This document shows positions 42,689 through 50,760 of a stretch of DNA of 64,000 nucleotides, piece by piece. The stretch is from Nocardia brevicatena NBRC 12119. Lineage in GTDB: Bacteria; Actinomycetota; Actinomycetes; Mycobacteriales; Mycobacteriaceae. The notes beneath the pieces were generated by a model that was not told the origin of the DNA, did no database searches, and saw only the letters and a list, made by a program, of their open reading frames with translations. The position numbers were made by a program, and so were the translations under genes. The stretch lies in NCBI RefSeq assembly GCF_000308495.1, contig NZ_BAFU01000086.1, positions 186,001 through 250,000 on the forward strand, written 5' to 3'. The stretch's first letter is position 1. Each line of letters starts with the position of its first letter.

Positions 42689-43918
42689 CTAGAGCCCCAA
42701 TGCTGCCTTGGCGAGAATGTTTCGCTGGATTTCGTTGCTGCCCGCATAGATCGAGCCGGCACGGTCGTTGAAGTAGCGCAGCGGTGCGACCGCCTGCCAG
42801 TCCGCACCGCTGACATATCCGTCGGCGGGCGGGAGGTAGTCGGCGATCGGCCCACCGGGTGCGGTCGCGTGCGGCTGGAAGATCCGCCCGCGCGGACCGG
42901 CCGCCTCCAGCGCCAGTTCGGTGAGTTTCTGGCCGAGCTCGGTGGACAGGATCTTCAGCATCGACGACGACGGCCCGAGATCACGGCCGGCCGCCATGGC
43001 GGCCAGAGTGCGGAATTCCAACACTTCGAGCACCTCGGTGCGGATCTGCGCCTCGGCGAGTTTCGCCGCGAAGACGGGGTCGTCGGCGAGCGGTTCACCG
43101 GCGCGCCCCGGCTGCGTGGCCGCGGCCTCGGCGATCTGCGCGGCCATGGCCTGCAGTGCGGGTGCGGCCGCGCCTCCGCGCTCGTGCACCAGGAGGTATT
43201 TCGCCACGGTCCAGCCGTGATCGATCTGCCCGAGCACATTGCTCTTGGGCACGCGCACATTGTCGAAGAAGACCTGATTCTGCACCTGCTCGCCGGAGCT
43301 CATCACCAGCGGCCGGACCTCGACGCCGCCCACGGTCATATCCATCAGCAGGAAGGTGATGCCCTGCTGCTTCTTGCCCTCGCGCGAGGTGCGCACCAGG
43401 CAGAACATCCAGTTCGCCTCGGTGGCGTGGGTGGTCCAGATCTTGCTGCCGCTGCAGACGAAATCGTCGCCGTCGTCGACCGCGGCCATACTCAGCGCGG
43501 CCAAGTCGGAGCCGGCCTCCGGTTCGGAGTAGCCCTGGCAGAAGAAGACCTCACCGGTGAGGATCCGGGGCAGGAAGAAGTTCTTCTGCTCGTCGGTGCC
43601 GAAAGCGATGATGGCCGGGGCGACCATGCGGATACCCATCGGCGACAGCGCGGGCGCGCCCGCCAGGGTCAGTTCCCGGTTGAAGATGTAGTGCCGGTTC
43701 AGCGTCCAGTCGCAGCCCCCGTACTCGATTGGCCAACTCGGCGCGGCCCAGCCGCGCTCGTGCAGGATCCGCTGCCACTCCATACTGGCCTCGTGGTCGG
43801 AGTAGACGCTTGTCATCAGCCGGCCGGCCGTGCGTAGTTCGGGGGTCAGCTTCTCGGCGAGAAACGCCCGCACCTCATCCCGGAAGGCCTTGTCGGCCTC
43901 CGACCAGTCGTAATCCAT
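42689..43918 (-). CDS. Acyl-CoA dehydrogenase, subunit-like member 2 of a tandem pair
   Basis: 409 residues with the ACAD marks WAAPSWPIEYGGCDWTLNRH, CQGYSEPEAGSDLAAL and the end GSIYAGSNEIQRNILAKAAL. FAD-site residues in the GYSEPEAGSDLA segment are intact. The usual catalytic Glu (YEGT) position holds Ala (Y391-A392-G393-S394), as in several mycobacterial FadE subunits where the base is elsewhere or in the partner. It is the first gene of the pair. The substrate is not deducible; no thiolase, ligase or hydratase gene lies beside it to help. Confidence 0.9.
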   Translation of the reverse strand: MDYDWSEADKAFRDEVRAFLAEKLTPELRTAGRLMTSVYSDHEASMEWQRILHERGWAAPSWPIEYGGCDWTLNRHYIFNRELTLAGAPALSPMGIRMVAPAIIAFGTDEQKNFFLPRILTGEVFFCQGYSEPEAGSDLAALSMAAVDDGDDFVCSGSKIWTTHATEANWMFCLVRTSREGKKQQGITFLLMDMTVGGVEVRPLVMSSGEQVQNQVFFDNVRVPKSNVLGQIDHGWTVAKYLLVHERGGAAAPALQAMAAQIAEAAATQPGRAGEPLADDPVFAAKLAEAQIRTEVLEVLEFRTLAAMAAGRDLGPSSSMLKILSTELGQKLTELALEAAGPRGRIFQPHATAPGGPIADYLPPADGYVSGADWQAVAPLRYFNDRAGSIYAGSNEIQRNILAKAALGL

Positions 43919-44036
43919 ACACGCTCCCGAGGGCTTTCATCCGGTTGGCGGTCCCGTCCGACGACCGCCGATACAGGGGGTGAATGTAGCCGGCCCGCGC
44001 GCCGGACCAAACTGACATCGCCTGCCCTCAAATCTA

Positions 44037-44573
44037 TCAGCAGTCCTGGAAAACCGCCTTCACAAACGCGATGGACTGGTACAGGTAGTCATAGGCCCAA
44101 CGCGGCACCGACAGGCGCGGCCGCGGATCGACGAACAGCGCCTCACCGTCCCAGCACTTGCCGAGAACGTAGCGGGACCGCGTGATATGCGGTGTGAAGG
44201 TGACCACGATGACCCGCCGCCACCCGTGTAGGCGGGCCTGCTCGGCCAGATACCGTGCCTCGCCGGCGGTGGTCCGCGGCTCGGGATCGAAGCAGACCAC
44301 CTCGAAGTCGTAGGTGTCGTGGCAGATCCAGTTGATCAGACCGCTTTCACCCTCGTAGGGGTCGGAGACGAGCACCAACGGCGCATACCCGGCCCGGGCC
44401 AGACGCAATGCGAGCTGCTCCCGGCCGTCATGCGCGCCGCCGAGTACCAGAATGGCATCGGCGGGCGCGGGCTCGTCCGTACGGGGCGCGACATACACCG
44501 GCCAGAGCGCGGTCACCGCCACCGTGACGACGACGGCGAAACCGAGCACGGTCCAGACGATCCGGCGACCCAT
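44037..44573 (-). CDS. YdcF-family (DUF218) membrane-anchored protein
   Basis: An N-terminal helix (about 5-25) anchors a DUF218 Rossmann-like domain: APADAILVLGGAHDGREQLA, YAPLVLVSDPYEGE, PEPRTTAGEARYLAEQARLH and RRVIVVTFTPHITRSRYV. DUF218 proteins include SanA/YdcF types linked to envelope integrity and vancomycin sensitivity; some bind AdoMet. The residues around the TPHITRSR motif, expected near the active site, are present. The function here is unknown. It is separated from the upstream acyl-CoA dehydrogenase by about 120 bp and divergent from UDP-glucose dehydrogenase. Confidence 0.83.
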   Translation of the reverse strand: MGRRIVWTVLGFAVVVTVAVTALWPVYVAPRTDEPAPADAILVLGGAHDGREQLALRLARAGYAPLVLVSDPYEGESGLINWICHDTYDFEVVCFDPEPRTTAGEARYLAEQARLHGWRRVIVVTFTPHITRSRYVLGKCWDGEALFVDPRPRLSVPRWAYDYLYQSIAFVKAVFQDC

Positions 44574-44751
44574 CGTGGGCAGATGCTACTTGCCGACCGG
44601 CCGGGGACCGCAGGCCACGCCGCCGGAACCCGGCGCGCTCCGGACCGCTACCGCCATGACACCGCCCATGTCGCCTGGTGTACATCTCCTGTTGCCCGGC
44701 CCCTTGCCTCGGTTTGGTGGTGTGTCCACCGTCGGGGCCTACCAATCGATC

Positions 44752-46074
44752 ATGCGATGCACAGTCTTCGGAACCGGGTACCTGGGGGCCACGCACGCAG
44801 CGTGTATGGCAGAAATCGGGCACGACGTGGTCGGGGTCGACATCGACCCGGGCAAGATCGCGAAACTGTCCGACGGAGTGACGCCCTTCTACGAACCCGG
44901 CCTGGAGGCAGTGCTACGCCGCAACCTCGATGCCGGACGACTGCGGTTCACCACGTCCTACGCCGAGGCAGCCGACCATGCCGACCTACACTTCCTCGGC
45001 GTCGGCACCCCGCAGAAGAAGGGCGAATACGCCGCGGACCTCAAATATGTGCACGCCGTGGTGGACGATCTCGCGCCCCTGCTGCGGCGTCCGGCGGCGA
45101 TCGTCGGGAAATCCACCGTCCCGGTGGGCACCGCGACGGCACTGGGGGAACGCGCCCGCGCACTGGCCCCGGTGGAGGTCGAGGTGGCGTGGAACCCGGA
45201 GTTCCTCCGCGAGGGCTTCGCGGTGCGCGACACCCTGCGGCCGGACCGACTGGTCCTCGGCGTGGACGCCGACCGGCCCCGGGCGGGGTGGGTGGAAGAC
45301 CTGGTCCGCGAGGTCTACGCCGAACCGATCGAGGCGCGGATCCCCTTCCTGCTCACCGATCTGGCGACCGCCGAACTGGTAAAGGTGTCCGCCAATGCCT
45401 TTCTCGCCACCAAGATCTCGTTCATCAACGCGGTCTCGGAAGTATGCGAGGCCACCGGCGCCGATATCACCATGCTGGCCGACGCCCTCGGCTACGACGA
45501 GCGTATCGGCCGACGTTTCCTCAACGCCGGCCTCGGATTCGGCGGAGGCTGCCTGCCCAAGGACATTCGCGCGTTCATGGCCCGCGCCGGTGAACTCGGC
45601 GCCGATCACGCCCTGTCCTTCCTTCGCGAGGTCGACAACATCAATATGCGCCGCCGCACCAAAGTGGTGGACCTGGCCACCCGGGCCTGCGGCGGTTCCC
45701 TGCTCGGGGCCAATGTGGCGGTGTTGGGCGCGGCCTTCAAACCTGAATCCGACGATGTCCGCGATTCCCCCGCGCTCAATGTCGCGGGCATGATCCAGCT
45801 GCACGGAGCCGTGGTGACCGTCTACGACCCCAAGGCGCTGGAGAACTCGCGGCGGGTCTTCCCGACGCTCAACTACGCCACCTCGATGGTCGAAGCGTGT
45901 GAACGCGCAGATGTGGTCCTGGTGCTCACCGAATGGGACGAATTCCTCGCGTTGCGACCGGAGGATCTCGATTCGGTGGTGCGCGCCCGCTCGATCATCG
46001 ACGGACGCAACTGTCTCGATCGCGCCCGATGGCGGACGGCCGGATGGGTATACGCGGGCATGGGCACCCCGTAA
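44752..46074 (+). CDS. UDP-glucose 6-dehydrogenase (Rv0322-like)
   Basis: Oxidises UDP-glucose to UDP-glucuronate with two NAD, for envelope polysaccharides. An N-terminal Rossmann domain begins MRCTVFGTGYLGATHAACMA; the catalytic Cys is C267 in GFGGGCLPKD; the C-terminal UDP-binding domain contains AAFKPESDDVRDSPALNV. Conserved K211 and N215 lie in ELVKVSANAFLATKISF. At 440 residues it is close to Rv0322. The ATG at 44752 begins the Rossmann fold; the open frame runs much further upstream without similarity. No SD is seen, so the mRNA may be leaderless. A related M. tuberculosis gene pair (dcd-udgA) has its dcd partner here 7 kb away. Confidence 0.93.
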   Translation: MRCTVFGTGYLGATHAACMAEIGHDVVGVDIDPGKIAKLSDGVTPFYEPGLEAVLRRNLDAGRLRFTTSYAEAADHADLHFLGVGTPQKKGEYAADLKYVHAVVDDLAPLLRRPAAIVGKSTVPVGTATALGERARALAPVEVEVAWNPEFLREGFAVRDTLRPDRLVLGVDADRPRAGWVEDLVREVYAEPIEARIPFLLTDLATAELVKVSANAFLATKISFINAVSEVCEATGADITMLADALGYDERIGRRFLNAGLGFGGGCLPKDIRAFMARAGELGADHALSFLREVDNINMRRRTKVVDLATRACGGSLLGANVAVLGAAFKPESDDVRDSPALNVAGMIQLHGAVVTVYDPKALENSRRVFPTLNYATSMVEACERADVVLVLTEWDEFLALRPEDLDSVVRARSIIDGRNCLDRARWRTAGWVYAGMGTP

Positions 46075-46235
46075 AGTGCCACAAAGATGTGGCCGGACCC
46101 CTGCTCAACCGTCCTGCCGCCGGTATCGATGTTCTCGATCGGTACTGTCGATGTGGATACCTGGTTGGGGGACGAGCCGGCACCGCTCGGTGATGCGCTC
46201 CCCCACCGCGCGGCAGAATATGAGATGGGCAGCTG

Positions 46236-47558
46236 ATGAGTTCGGTACTGGGAGTGTCGGTGGGGGCATGCTCCGTCCGGCTGGCGCGCCCGTACGGCGG
46301 TAGACCGCCCTCCTGGCGAGGAGCCCCGGAATCGTTCGATCTACAGAACATACCGATTTCATCCGATAAGCAGGTCGAGGAATTAGTGGCCGAAACCGTC
46401 GGCGTGACGTTCGAGACCACCCCCGAAATCGCCGCCACCGCCATCGCCTATCGCGGCGACCAGCGCGCCAAGGCACTGCGCACGGCGATGGCACGCCAGC
46501 AGCTCACCAATTACGAGCTGGTCCCCGAAGTCGGTGCCGCCATGGAGTTCGCCGCGTGCTCCGACGATTTTCGGGGTGTGTCGACCCTGGCGGTATACGA
46601 CCTGGGCAGTACCGGGCTGTCGATATCGGTGGCGGACCTGTCTTCCCGAACGATTCTGCACACCGAGCGAACCAGCGATATCAGCGGCGACTATCTGGAT
46701 TCGCTCATCCGAGAGCAGCAGATCAACGCGGGCCGTATCGCCCATCCCCAGGACCCGAGCCAGTTGGAGCAGCTGGACGCGCTGTGCCGCGCGGCCAAGG
46801 AGCGGCTCGCGACGCATACCGCGGTCGCACTGCCCAGCGAACACGGCCTGGTGCTGCTCTCTCGGGAGAATTTCGAAGCGCTGATCGGCTTGGCGATCGA
46901 GTCCGCGGCGCGGATGACCGCCGAGGCGCTCCGGCACGCCTACCGGCCGGTGCAGGCCGTGCTGGCGATCGGCGGCGGCGCGCGTATCCCTCTGGTCGGC
47001 CGGGTACTGGGCCATCACCTCGGTCTTCCGGTGATCGTGCCCGAGGATCCGGAAACGGTGACCGCGCGGGGTGCGGCCCTGCTGGCCCGCCCAGCGCGGC
47101 CGGCCCGCCCGGCGGTCGAACCGGCGGCTCCCGAATACGACGAACGGCTGACGCCGTCCTGGCTGTCGGGGCCGTCGCCACGGCGGCAGGATCGCCGGGC
47201 GATCAGCGGTGCGGCGCTCACCGTGACCGCGCTCGCCGTCGTGGCCGCGCTCGGATTGGGTCTCGGCTATGGCCGACAGGTCCTGGAAGAGGACTCCCAC
47301 AGCAGCGGGGAAGGCACCTCGGTGCTGCCGACCTCGCCGAGCCCCACCACCACGGTCGGCCCGCAACAGGTCGCGGTGACACCGATGACCACCGAACACG
47401 CCTCGCTCGCCGAACCACCCCCACCCGTGCGCGAAACGGAGGAGACCACAACACCGCCCCCGCCGGGACCGAACACTATCGTGGTGCCCGGTCTACCGCC
47501 GGTCGTGGTTCCGACCCTCCCGCTTCCCCCGTTCCCCTTTCCGCCGCCGCCGCGCTGA
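46236..47558 (+). CDS. Membrane-anchored Hsp70-like (ASKHA) protein with Pro-rich outer tail
   Basis: Residues 1-285 form a complete but divergent Hsp70/ASKHA nucleotide-binding domain. The phosphate-1 loop is LGVSVGACSVRLARP, the phosphate-2 loop VYDLGSTGLSISV (122-127) and the adenosine motif LAIGGGARIPLVGRVL (246-250). Instead of a substrate-binding domain there is a linker, one transmembrane helix (about 322-344) and a ~90-residue tail rich in Pro and Thr that would lie outside. The canonical GTT of phosphate 1 is altered (VGACS), so ATPase activity is uncertain. It shares this head-helix-tail plan with the half-Hsp70-like protein at 31891. Function unknown; a scaffold or sensor linking cytoplasm and wall is possible. 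Confidence 0.8.
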   Translation: MSSVLGVSVGACSVRLARPYGGRPPSWRGAPESFDLQNIPISSDKQVEELVAETVGVTFETTPEIAATAIAYRGDQRAKALRTAMARQQLTNYELVPEVGAAMEFAACSDDFRGVSTLAVYDLGSTGLSISVADLSSRTILHTERTSDISGDYLDSLIREQQINAGRIAHPQDPSQLEQLDALCRAAKERLATHTAVALPSEHGLVLLSRENFEALIGLAIESAARMTAEALRHAYRPVQAVLAIGGGARIPLVGRVLGHHLGLPVIVPEDPETVTARGAALLARPARPARPAVEPAAPEYDERLTPSWLSGPSPRRQDRRAISGAALTVTALAVVAALGLGLGYGRQVLEEDSHSSGEGTSVLPTSPSPTTTVGPQQVAVTPMTTEHASLAEPPPPVRETEETTTPPPPGPNTIVVPGLPPVVVPTLPLPPFPFPPPPR

Positions 47559-47568
47559 CGAGGTGTCG

Positions 47569-49104
47569 TTACCGCGAGTGGCGGGGGCCGGGCTCCGGCG
47601 GCTCGGGCCATTGCGGGCGCCGCCGCATCGCCGGATCCTCCCCGGTTCGCGGCCGCGACGGGTTCTCCCTGGGGCGCGACCGCTGCACCGTCGGGTTCTC
47701 CCCCGTTCGCGGCCACTGCCCCCCTGCCCCGCGTTCGGCGGATGGCCGCCGTTCCTGGCTGCCCTGCTGCGCGGATCGGCCGGGCCGGGGGCGCGGTTGT
47801 CCTGATGCCTGCCGCGCCGCGGGAACCGGCCCGGTGCGTCGACGCGCTCCGGCGGGGCGGTCCGGCTCGGTTCGCCCGGCCCTGAAGGGGCGCGCGAGCA
47901 GTACCGCGATACCCGTGGTCAACGGTACCGACAGCGCCAGGCAGATACCGCCGACGGCGGAGCGCGCGATCTCGATGGCGACCGCGTCACCGACCAGGAC
48001 ATCCCGGATCGACCGACCCGCCACGCTGAACAGCAGCAGCAGCGGCAGTGCGCCACCGGCGTAGGCGAGCACCAGCGTGTAGACCGTGCTGGCGATATGG
48101 TCACGGCCGACCCGCATCGCCGCCGCGAAGATCTCCGAGCGGGACGCCTTCTTGTCCAGGGCGGCGAGTTCGAACGCCGCCGAGGCCTGGGTGATGGTCA
48201 CATCGTTGAGCACACCCAGTGAACCGATGATGAACCCCGCCAACAGCAGTCCGGTGATGCTGACATGCTCCAGGTAGGTGGCCACATTGGTGTTCTGTTC
48301 TTCGGACAACCCGGTCAGGTGGGTCATCTCGATCGCCGCCCAGGACAGTACCGCCGCGATGACCATCGAGGTGAGCGTGCCGAGCAGGGCCGAGCTGGTG
48401 CGCAGATTCACCCCGTGCGCCAGGTACAGCACCGCGTACAGAATCAGTGAGCCGGACACCAGCGCCACCGGAACCGCCGGTTTACCGTCCAGCAGGGCGG
48501 GCAGCAAAAACATCACCACCACCGCGAACGCAAACCCCAGCCCGATCAGCGCGCGCAGCCCGCGCCACCGGGCCACCACCACGATGACCAGTACGAAGAG
48601 GGCGGATATCAGCGCGAGCGGCAGGCCCCGCGCGTAGTCGTCGAACCCGTACAGGGGTGCGCCGGACGGGTCGGACTGGCGGACGATGCGGATCTCATCA
48701 CCCGCGTGCAGATTCGGCTGACCGGGGCTGGGCGAGATCTCGAAGAGGGTGTTGTTGCCCTTGTGCGGTCCCGATTCGATCGCGATCAGGCTGCGCTGGC
48801 ATTCGTAGGCGCTGACGGTCGGCGGTTCGGGTTCACCGGGGAAGACCCTGCCCATCGAGGAACTGCCGCACGGTCCGATATCCTGACGGACCACGGTTCC
48901 CGCTTCGGTGACCATCGCACCACCTCCCGTGTTCTGCATGGGCAGCGGTATCTCGACGTGCTGGCTGCTCGGCCACAGCCAGATGGTGGCGAGCACGATA
49001 ACGACACCGATGAGGATGAGCAGTCCGACGACGACCCGAGCCGCGGTCGCACCGATGGCGATCGGCCCTGAATGGTCGTGGTGGTGGTGATGGTGGTCGC
49101 TCAC
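47569..49104 (-). CDS. YibE/F-family polytopic membrane protein with N-terminal His cluster
   Basis: The protein (511 residues) begins with eight His in its first twelve residues (VSDHHHHHHDHSG), then a helix, an extracytoplasmic domain to about 185 (with two Cys), and about seven helices of the YibE/F type: LYGFDDYARGLPLALISALF, RALIGLGFAFAVVVMFLLPA, SITGLLLAGFIIGSLGVLND, ASAAFELAALDKKASRSEIF, DHIASTVYTLVLAYAGGALP. The C-terminal ~110 residues are Arg/Pro-rich and disordered. YibE/F proteins are uncharacterised transporters or membrane regulators. The natural His cluster may bind metal. The GTG at 49104 is chosen because coding character ends there; no strong SD is present. It is convergent with the Hsp70-like gene. 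Confidence 0.83.
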   Translation of the reverse strand: MSDHHHHHHDHSGPIAIGATAARVVVGLLILIGVVIVLATIWLWPSSQHVEIPLPMQNTGGGAMVTEAGTVVRQDIGPCGSSSMGRVFPGEPEPPTVSAYECQRSLIAIESGPHKGNNTLFEISPSPGQPNLHAGDEIRIVRQSDPSGAPLYGFDDYARGLPLALISALFVLVIVVVARWRGLRALIGLGFAFAVVVMFLLPALLDGKPAVPVALVSGSLILYAVLYLAHGVNLRTSSALLGTLTSMVIAAVLSWAAIEMTHLTGLSEEQNTNVATYLEHVSITGLLLAGFIIGSLGVLNDVTITQASAAFELAALDKKASRSEIFAAAMRVGRDHIASTVYTLVLAYAGGALPLLLLFSVAGRSIRDVLVGDAVAIEIARSAVGGICLALSVPLTTGIAVLLARPFRAGRTEPDRPAGARRRTGPVPAARQASGQPRPRPGRSAQQGSQERRPSAERGAGGQWPRTGENPTVQRSRPRENPSRPRTGEDPAMRRRPQWPEPPEPGPRHSR

Positions 49105-49435
49105 GCCGGAGAGCCTACAAGGATTCCGCTGTTGCCAGCGCATGCGCGAACCCCGGCCAAAAGAGGAATACCACCAGTTCAGAGGGGATCCGGGAGGGGC
49201 GGCGGAGAGCAGGGGGATGTCTCCGCCGCCCGACAGGTTGGCGGCCCAGGGGGGTAGGCGGCCTAACCTGGGGCCAGGTTGCCCAGGGGGGGTAGACAAC
49301 CCGGCCGGGCACTCGAAGTGCCGAACCCCACTGTACACAAACGACGCTCTTTTACGCCAGCGTGTTCGCAAAAAAGGTGCGTATCCATACACAAGGTATG
49401 TTTTCCGCCCCGGCACCGTGGGCGCTCGACCGCTC
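49105..49435. other. Intergenic region between aminotransferase and YibE/F genes with repeats
   Basis: 331 bases on which both flanking genes read leftwards. It holds two direct repeats around CCCAGGGGGGTAG, an AACCTGG-GG-CCAGGTT palindrome between them, and presumably the YibE/F promoter. No gene-like frame was found. Confidence 0.6.
49235..49295. promoter_or_regulatory. Paired direct repeats flanking a palindrome upstream of the YibE/F gene
   Basis: CAGGTTG...CCCAGGGGGGTAG occurs at about 49235-49257 and again at about 49275-49294, with a small length difference between the two parts. AACCTGG-GG-CCAGGTT (49265-49280) is an inverted repeat that overlaps the second copy. The site lies 130-190 bp upstream of the YibE/F start and has the look of a metal- or stress-sensor operator. 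Confidence 0.4.
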
Positions 49436-50689
49436 CTACTGGCGGTAACTCGCGAGAAAATTACCGAAACGCTCGATCGCCACCGCCAGATCACGAGCCC
49501 ACGGCAGGGTCACGATCCGCAGATGGTCGTGATGCGGCCAGTTGAATCCGGTGCCCTGCACCATCAGGATCTTCTCCTGCAGCAGCAGATCCAGGACCAG
49601 TTTCGAATCGTCGTAGATCTCGTACACGTTCGGATCCAGCCGCGGGAACGCGTACAGCGCGCCCTTCGGCTTCACACACGACACCCCGGGAATCATGTTC
49701 AACCTCTCCCAGGCCACATCGCGCTGTTCCAACAGCCGACCGCCGGGCAGGATCAGATCCTCGATGCTCTGATGGCCGCCCAACGCCACCTGAATGGCGT
49801 GCTGCGCCGGCACGTTCGGACACAGCCGCGACGAGGCGAGCAGATCGATACCTTCCAGAAATCCGGCCGCATGGTCCTTCGGCCCGGTGATCGCCAGCCA
49901 GCCGGACCGGTACCCCGCCACCCGGTACGCCTTGGACAGACCGTTGAAGGTCAAACACAGCAGATCCGAGGCCAGGGTCGCCAGCGAGACGTGCTTGGCG
50001 TCGTCGTAGAGGATCTTGTCGTAGATCTCATCGGCCAACAGCAACAAGCGGTGCTTACGGGCCAGATCCACCAGCTCCTGCAGCACCTCCGCCGAATACA
50101 CCGCACCGGTCGGATTGTTGGGGTTGATCACCAGCAGCGCCTTGGTGTTGTCGGTGATCTTCGACTCGATATCGGCGATATCGGGCTGCCAGCCATTGGT
50201 CTCGTCGCACAGATAGTGCACCGGTGTCCCGCCGGCCAGACTGGTCATGGCGGTCCACAGCGGGTAGTCCGGAGCCGGGATCAACACCTCGTCGCCGTTG
50301 TCCAGCAGCGCCTGCATGGTGATGGTGATCAGCTCCGAGACACCGTTACCCAGGTAAACGCTGTCCACGTCCAGCTCCGGGAAACCGGGCACCAGTTCGT
50401 AGCGGGTGACGATGGCACGACGCGCGGACAGTACGCCCTGCGAATCGGAGTAGCCCTGGGCATACGGCAGGGCGGCGATCATATCGCGCATGATCACGTC
50501 GGGCGCGTCGAAACCGAACGGGGCAGGATTGCCGATATTCAGTTTCAGAATGCGATGCCCCTCGGCCTCCAGCCGCGCCGCGTGCGCGTGTACCGGTCCG
50601 CGAATCTCGTATACGACGTTCTGGAGCTTCTTGGACTGCTCCAGGACCCGCGGCGATGGACGATGCTGGCCGATACTCACCTGCTCCAT
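49436..50689 (-). CDS. Pyridoxal-phosphate aminotransferase, alanine/aspartate type (Rv0337c-like)
   Basis: Fold-type I class I aminotransferase of 417 residues. The PLP lysine is K253 in LTFNGLSKAYRVAGYRSGW. Cofactor and substrate contacts are visible in YLGNGVSELI, APDYPLW, INPNNPTGAVYS (N191) and LADEIYDKI (D220, Y223). The N-terminus SPRVLEQSKKLQNVVYEIRG matches the AlaT/AspC group; alanine transaminase is the likely activity. In M. tuberculosis the homologue Rv0337c lies beside the Rv0338c Fe-S reductase; here the two are 9 kb apart. Confidence 0.92.
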   Translation of the reverse strand: MEQVSIGQHRPSPRVLEQSKKLQNVVYEIRGPVHAHAARLEAEGHRILKLNIGNPAPFGFDAPDVIMRDMIAALPYAQGYSDSQGVLSARRAIVTRYELVPGFPELDVDSVYLGNGVSELITITMQALLDNGDEVLIPAPDYPLWTAMTSLAGGTPVHYLCDETNGWQPDIADIESKITDNTKALLVINPNNPTGAVYSAEVLQELVDLARKHRLLLLADEIYDKILYDDAKHVSLATLASDLLCLTFNGLSKAYRVAGYRSGWLAITGPKDHAAGFLEGIDLLASSRLCPNVPAQHAIQVALGGHQSIEDLILPGGRLLEQRDVAWERLNMIPGVSCVKPKGALYAFPRLDPNVYEIYDDSKLVLDLLLQEKILMVQGTGFNWPHHDHLRIVTLPWARDLAVAIERFGNFLASYRQ

Positions 50690-50760
50690 GGTGCCACTTG
50701 ACCGACCAGTAGCTTTCCGGCGGTGCGCGACGCTGTCGCCCTGGTCACTCCGTCACCCGC

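Noticed and set aside
47569-49104. The His6-like start of the YibE/F protein as a cloning tag or vector contamination
   Set aside because: It is joined to a natural Asp-His-Ser context, uses mixed chromosome-like codons and continues into a proper membrane protein in an intact gene neighbourhood.
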